Assembly: GCA_900537185.1 (NCBI GenBank)
Contig: LS999828.1
Span: 268,360-312,329 of the forward strand
Direction of reading: 5' to 3'
Length of the DNA stretch: 43,970 bases
Source: Cytophagales bacterium Alg240-R148
GTDB lineage: Bacteria > Bacteroidota > Bacteroidia > Cytophagales > Cyclobacteriaceae
Shown here: piece after piece, positions 42,472 through 43,970 of the stretch
How the letters are laid out: each line of letters opens with the position of its first letter
Numbering within the stretch: position 1 is the stretch's first letter
Position numbers and translations under genes: made by a program
The notes under the pieces: generated by a model
What the model was told of the DNA's origin: nothing
The model's database searches: none
The model's input: the letters and a program-made list of their open reading frames with translations, nothing else

Positions 42472-43970
42472 ATGAAATATCTGTTTAAACTACAACTAAT
42501 AGTACTGGCTTTTCTTCTATTCGAAAATAATTTACTCGCACAAGTCAACTCGGTCACCATTGGTGGCAATGGGCTCAATGACAATGCCGTACTCACCCTG
42601 ATTCCAAACGGTGGTCAAGGGCTTATCCTTCCAGTACTTACCAAATCAACCCGAACAGGGATGTCCATTGGCAGTACAGAAAAAGGCATGATCGTTTATG
42701 ATTCAGACGATCAATTGGTTTATTATTGGAATGGAACAACCTGGATCAGTACTGGAAGTTCAGGCGGTGGTAGTTATACCTTAAGCATCAACGGGAACGC
42801 CTTAAACCTTTTAGACAATGGCAATACAGTCAGTTCGGTGAACATTAGCCAAACAACACCCAACACGGGTAACTTCCTTGCATGGAATGGTTCGAGCTGG
42901 GTAGCCACTTCCATTACCACAGACGGCGCTACCATAACAGGCAACGGTGTATCCAGCCCATTGGCAGTTAAAGGTGCTGGAACCGGTAATAGAGGTATTT
43001 TAGGGAGCGAAAATGATGTTGTAAGTTGGGTCAATGGTGCTGCCAATCAATATTTAGGTACTAACTCCTCAGGAGACCTTGCTTTTTATAACAAAAGTGG
43101 TTTGACTGACGCAACAACACAAAGTGGAATTTTAATCGGAAATGGAAACACGTCCGTGGGGGTCACCCCTACTGTTAATGTCTTATTTAAGGGTACTGGA
43201 TCTACACTCGTGGCATCCGCCTTAACGGACGATGGCAGCAAAGTTGCCATTGCGTCTAGGGAGTTGGAACTTGGCACTATTGGCTCTACACCTGCCGTTA
43301 CAACGAATAAAATGTACAACATAGGTGGCAATTTGTTTTGGAACGGCACCAATATAAGTGCAGGTGGTGGTAGCGATGTTACGGCACAAACAGGAGTTCT
43401 AATTGGAAATGGATCTTCAATTGCTGGCGTGGCTGCAACCGCCGGAACCATATTTAGAGGCAACGGGAGTTCATTAGTAGCTTCTGGCATGACCGACAAC
43501 GGAACGGAAATAGGACTGACTTCAAGATCCATCAATGTGGGTACTTTGGGCTCTGCTCCGGGCACCACTACCAACCGACTCTACAATGTTGGTGGCAATT
43601 TATTTTGGGATGGAACCGATTTAACTGCTGGGTCTACCGATGTAACGGCACAATCCGGTATTTTGGTCGGAAATGGATCTGCAATAGCTGGCGTGGCTGC
43701 AACCGCCGGAACCATATTTAGAGGCAACGGGAGTTCATTAGTAGCTTCTGGCATGACCGACAACGGAACAGAAATAGGACTTACGGCAAGGTCCATCAAT
43801 GTGGGCACTTTGGGTTCTGCTCCGGGCACCACTACCAACCGGCTCTACAATGTTGGTGGCAATTTATTTTGGGATGGAACCGATTTAACCGCTGGGTCTA
43901 CCGATGTAACGGCACAATCCGGTATTTTGGTCGGAAATGGATCTGCAATTGCTGGCGTGGCTGCAACCGC
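42472..43970 (+). CDS. Repetitive secreted adhesin/tail-fibre-like protein, partial (C-terminus off right edge)
   Basis: The frame from the ATG at 42472 is open to the window edge (499 codons). A signal peptide (YLFKLQLIVLAFLLFENNLLAQ region) is followed by a module common in long Bacteroidota surface proteins: LILPVLTKSTRTGMSIGSTEKGMIVYDSDDQLVYYWNGTTWI (seen as 'GLILPVLTKSTRTGM' and 'LVYYWNGTTWI'). From residue 213 on it is built of 88-89-residue repeats, each with GILVGNGS, RGNGSSLVASGMTDNGTE, NVGTLGSAPGTTTN and YNVGGNLFWDGTDL. The G/N/S/T-rich beta composition suggests a fibrous or beta-solenoid-like surface or appendage protein. A C-terminal sorting or chaperone domain, if any, is outside the window. 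Long open frames on the opposite strand are shadows of this composition. Confidence 0.85.
   Translation, partial: MKYLFKLQLIVLAFLLFENNLLAQVNSVTIGGNGLNDNAVLTLIPNGGQGLILPVLTKSTRTGMSIGSTEKGMIVYDSDDQLVYYWNGTTWISTGSSGGGSYTLSINGNALNLLDNGNTVSSVNISQTTPNTGNFLAWNGSSWVATSITTDGATITGNGVSSPLAVKGAGTGNRGILGSENDVVSWVNGAANQYLGTNSSGDLAFYNKSGLTDATTQSGILIGNGNTSVGVTPTVNVLFKGTGSTLVASALTDDGSKVAIASRELELGTIGSTPAVTTNKMYNIGGNLFWNGTNISAGGGSDVTAQTGVLIGNGSSIAGVAATAGTIFRGNGSSLVASGMTDNGTEIGLTSRSINVGTLGSAPGTTTNRLYNVGGNLFWDGTDLTAGSTDVTAQSGILVGNGSAIAGVAATAGTIFRGNGSSLVASGMTDNGTEIGLTARSINVGTLGSAPGTTTNRLYNVGGNLFWDGTDLTAGSTDVTAQSGILVGNGSAIAGVAAT
43108..43970 (+). repeat. Tandem 264-267-bp repeats within the adhesin-like gene
   Basis: Units start at 43108 (267 bp, more divergent), 43375 (264 bp), 43639 (264 bp) and 43903 (cut by the edge). 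Units 2 and 3 are nearly identical at the DNA level, for example an 83-bp exact match (43423-43505 with 43687-43769). The period is a multiple of 3, so repeat gain or loss keeps the frame. Such recent duplication is prone to recombination and to assembly collapse. Confidence 0.95.

Noticed and set aside
43086-43838. Long open frames on the minus strand inside the adhesin-like gene (also 42774-43046)
   Set aside because: They repeat with the 264-bp period, are proline/valine-rich with no domain, and mirror the codon pattern of the plus-strand gene, which has a signal peptide and a recognised module.

Overview
The window is AT-rich bacterial DNA that looks like Bacteroidota, probably a marine or soil Cytophagales/Flavobacteriia-type organism. 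The evidence is several Reg_prop/Y_Y_Y and TPR-type sensor kinases, a LytTR regulator, DUF2141, DUF4202 and DUF5686-like proteins, TAnnTTTG-type promoter -7 elements, weak Shine-Dalgarno sequences, and lipoprotein efflux components. No rRNA, tRNA, CRISPR array, transposase or integrase was seen, so most of the window reads as ordinary chromosome. The two ends are cut: a minus-strand gene runs off the left edge and a repetitive plus-strand adhesin-like gene runs off the right edge.

Layout. 1-1554 (-): outer-membrane DUF5686-like protein, partial. 1804-4796 (+): deoxynucleoside kinase, group II PLP decarboxylase, diacylglycerol-kinase-family lipid kinase, with a terminator/attenuator-like hairpin in front. 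4793-5599 (-): methylglyoxal synthase and DUF2141 secreted protein. 5864-11639 (+): a complete RND efflux operon (adaptor, HAE1-type permease, outer-membrane factor) closed by a terminator. 11771-15052 (+): a two-component propeller sensor kinase without a receiver. 15098-15628 (-): inorganic pyrophosphatase, preceded by a candidate pseudoknotted RNA (15646-15866, -). 15982-17090 (-): small secreted protein and an AhpD-like protein. 17181-19012: secreted beta-propeller protein (+) convergent with a membrane-anchored dihaem cytochrome c (-). 19290-22739 (+): pyruvate carboxylase. 22869-24777: HEAT-repeat protein (+) and secreted VWA protein (-). 24990-27678 (+): TPR histidine kinase plus LytTR response regulator, an adjacent pair. 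27760-31246: class V aminotransferase (+), AraC regulator (-), secreted beta-sandwich-like protein (+), glyoxalase-like secreted protein (-).

31383-42280 is a nitrate/nitrite assimilation locus. A minus-strand run, nirB-nirD-nitrate transporter-nitrate reductase-rubredoxin-domain protein, supplies uptake, reduction of nitrate to nitrite and of nitrite to ammonium. The divergent cobA makes precorrin-2, the precursor of the siroheme that NirB needs. A DUF4202 gene sits convergent at the far end. The nitrate reductase is a fusion (Mo-bisPGD catalytic part, FAD disulfide-reductase part, BFD-type [2Fe-2S] part). The rubredoxin protein appears to carry sulfite/nitrite-reductase-like half domains without the siroheme cysteines; this is the most unusual protein in the window.

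The most interesting items for follow-up are the structured RNA upstream of ppa, the rubredoxin/sulfite-reductase-like fusion with its nitrate reductase partner, the near-identical 264-bp tandem repeats in the adhesin-like gene at the right edge, the attenuator-like element before the deoxynucleoside kinase, and a pair of 21-bp-spaced direct repeats between the AraC gene and its divergent neighbour. No new defence or mobile system could be supported.
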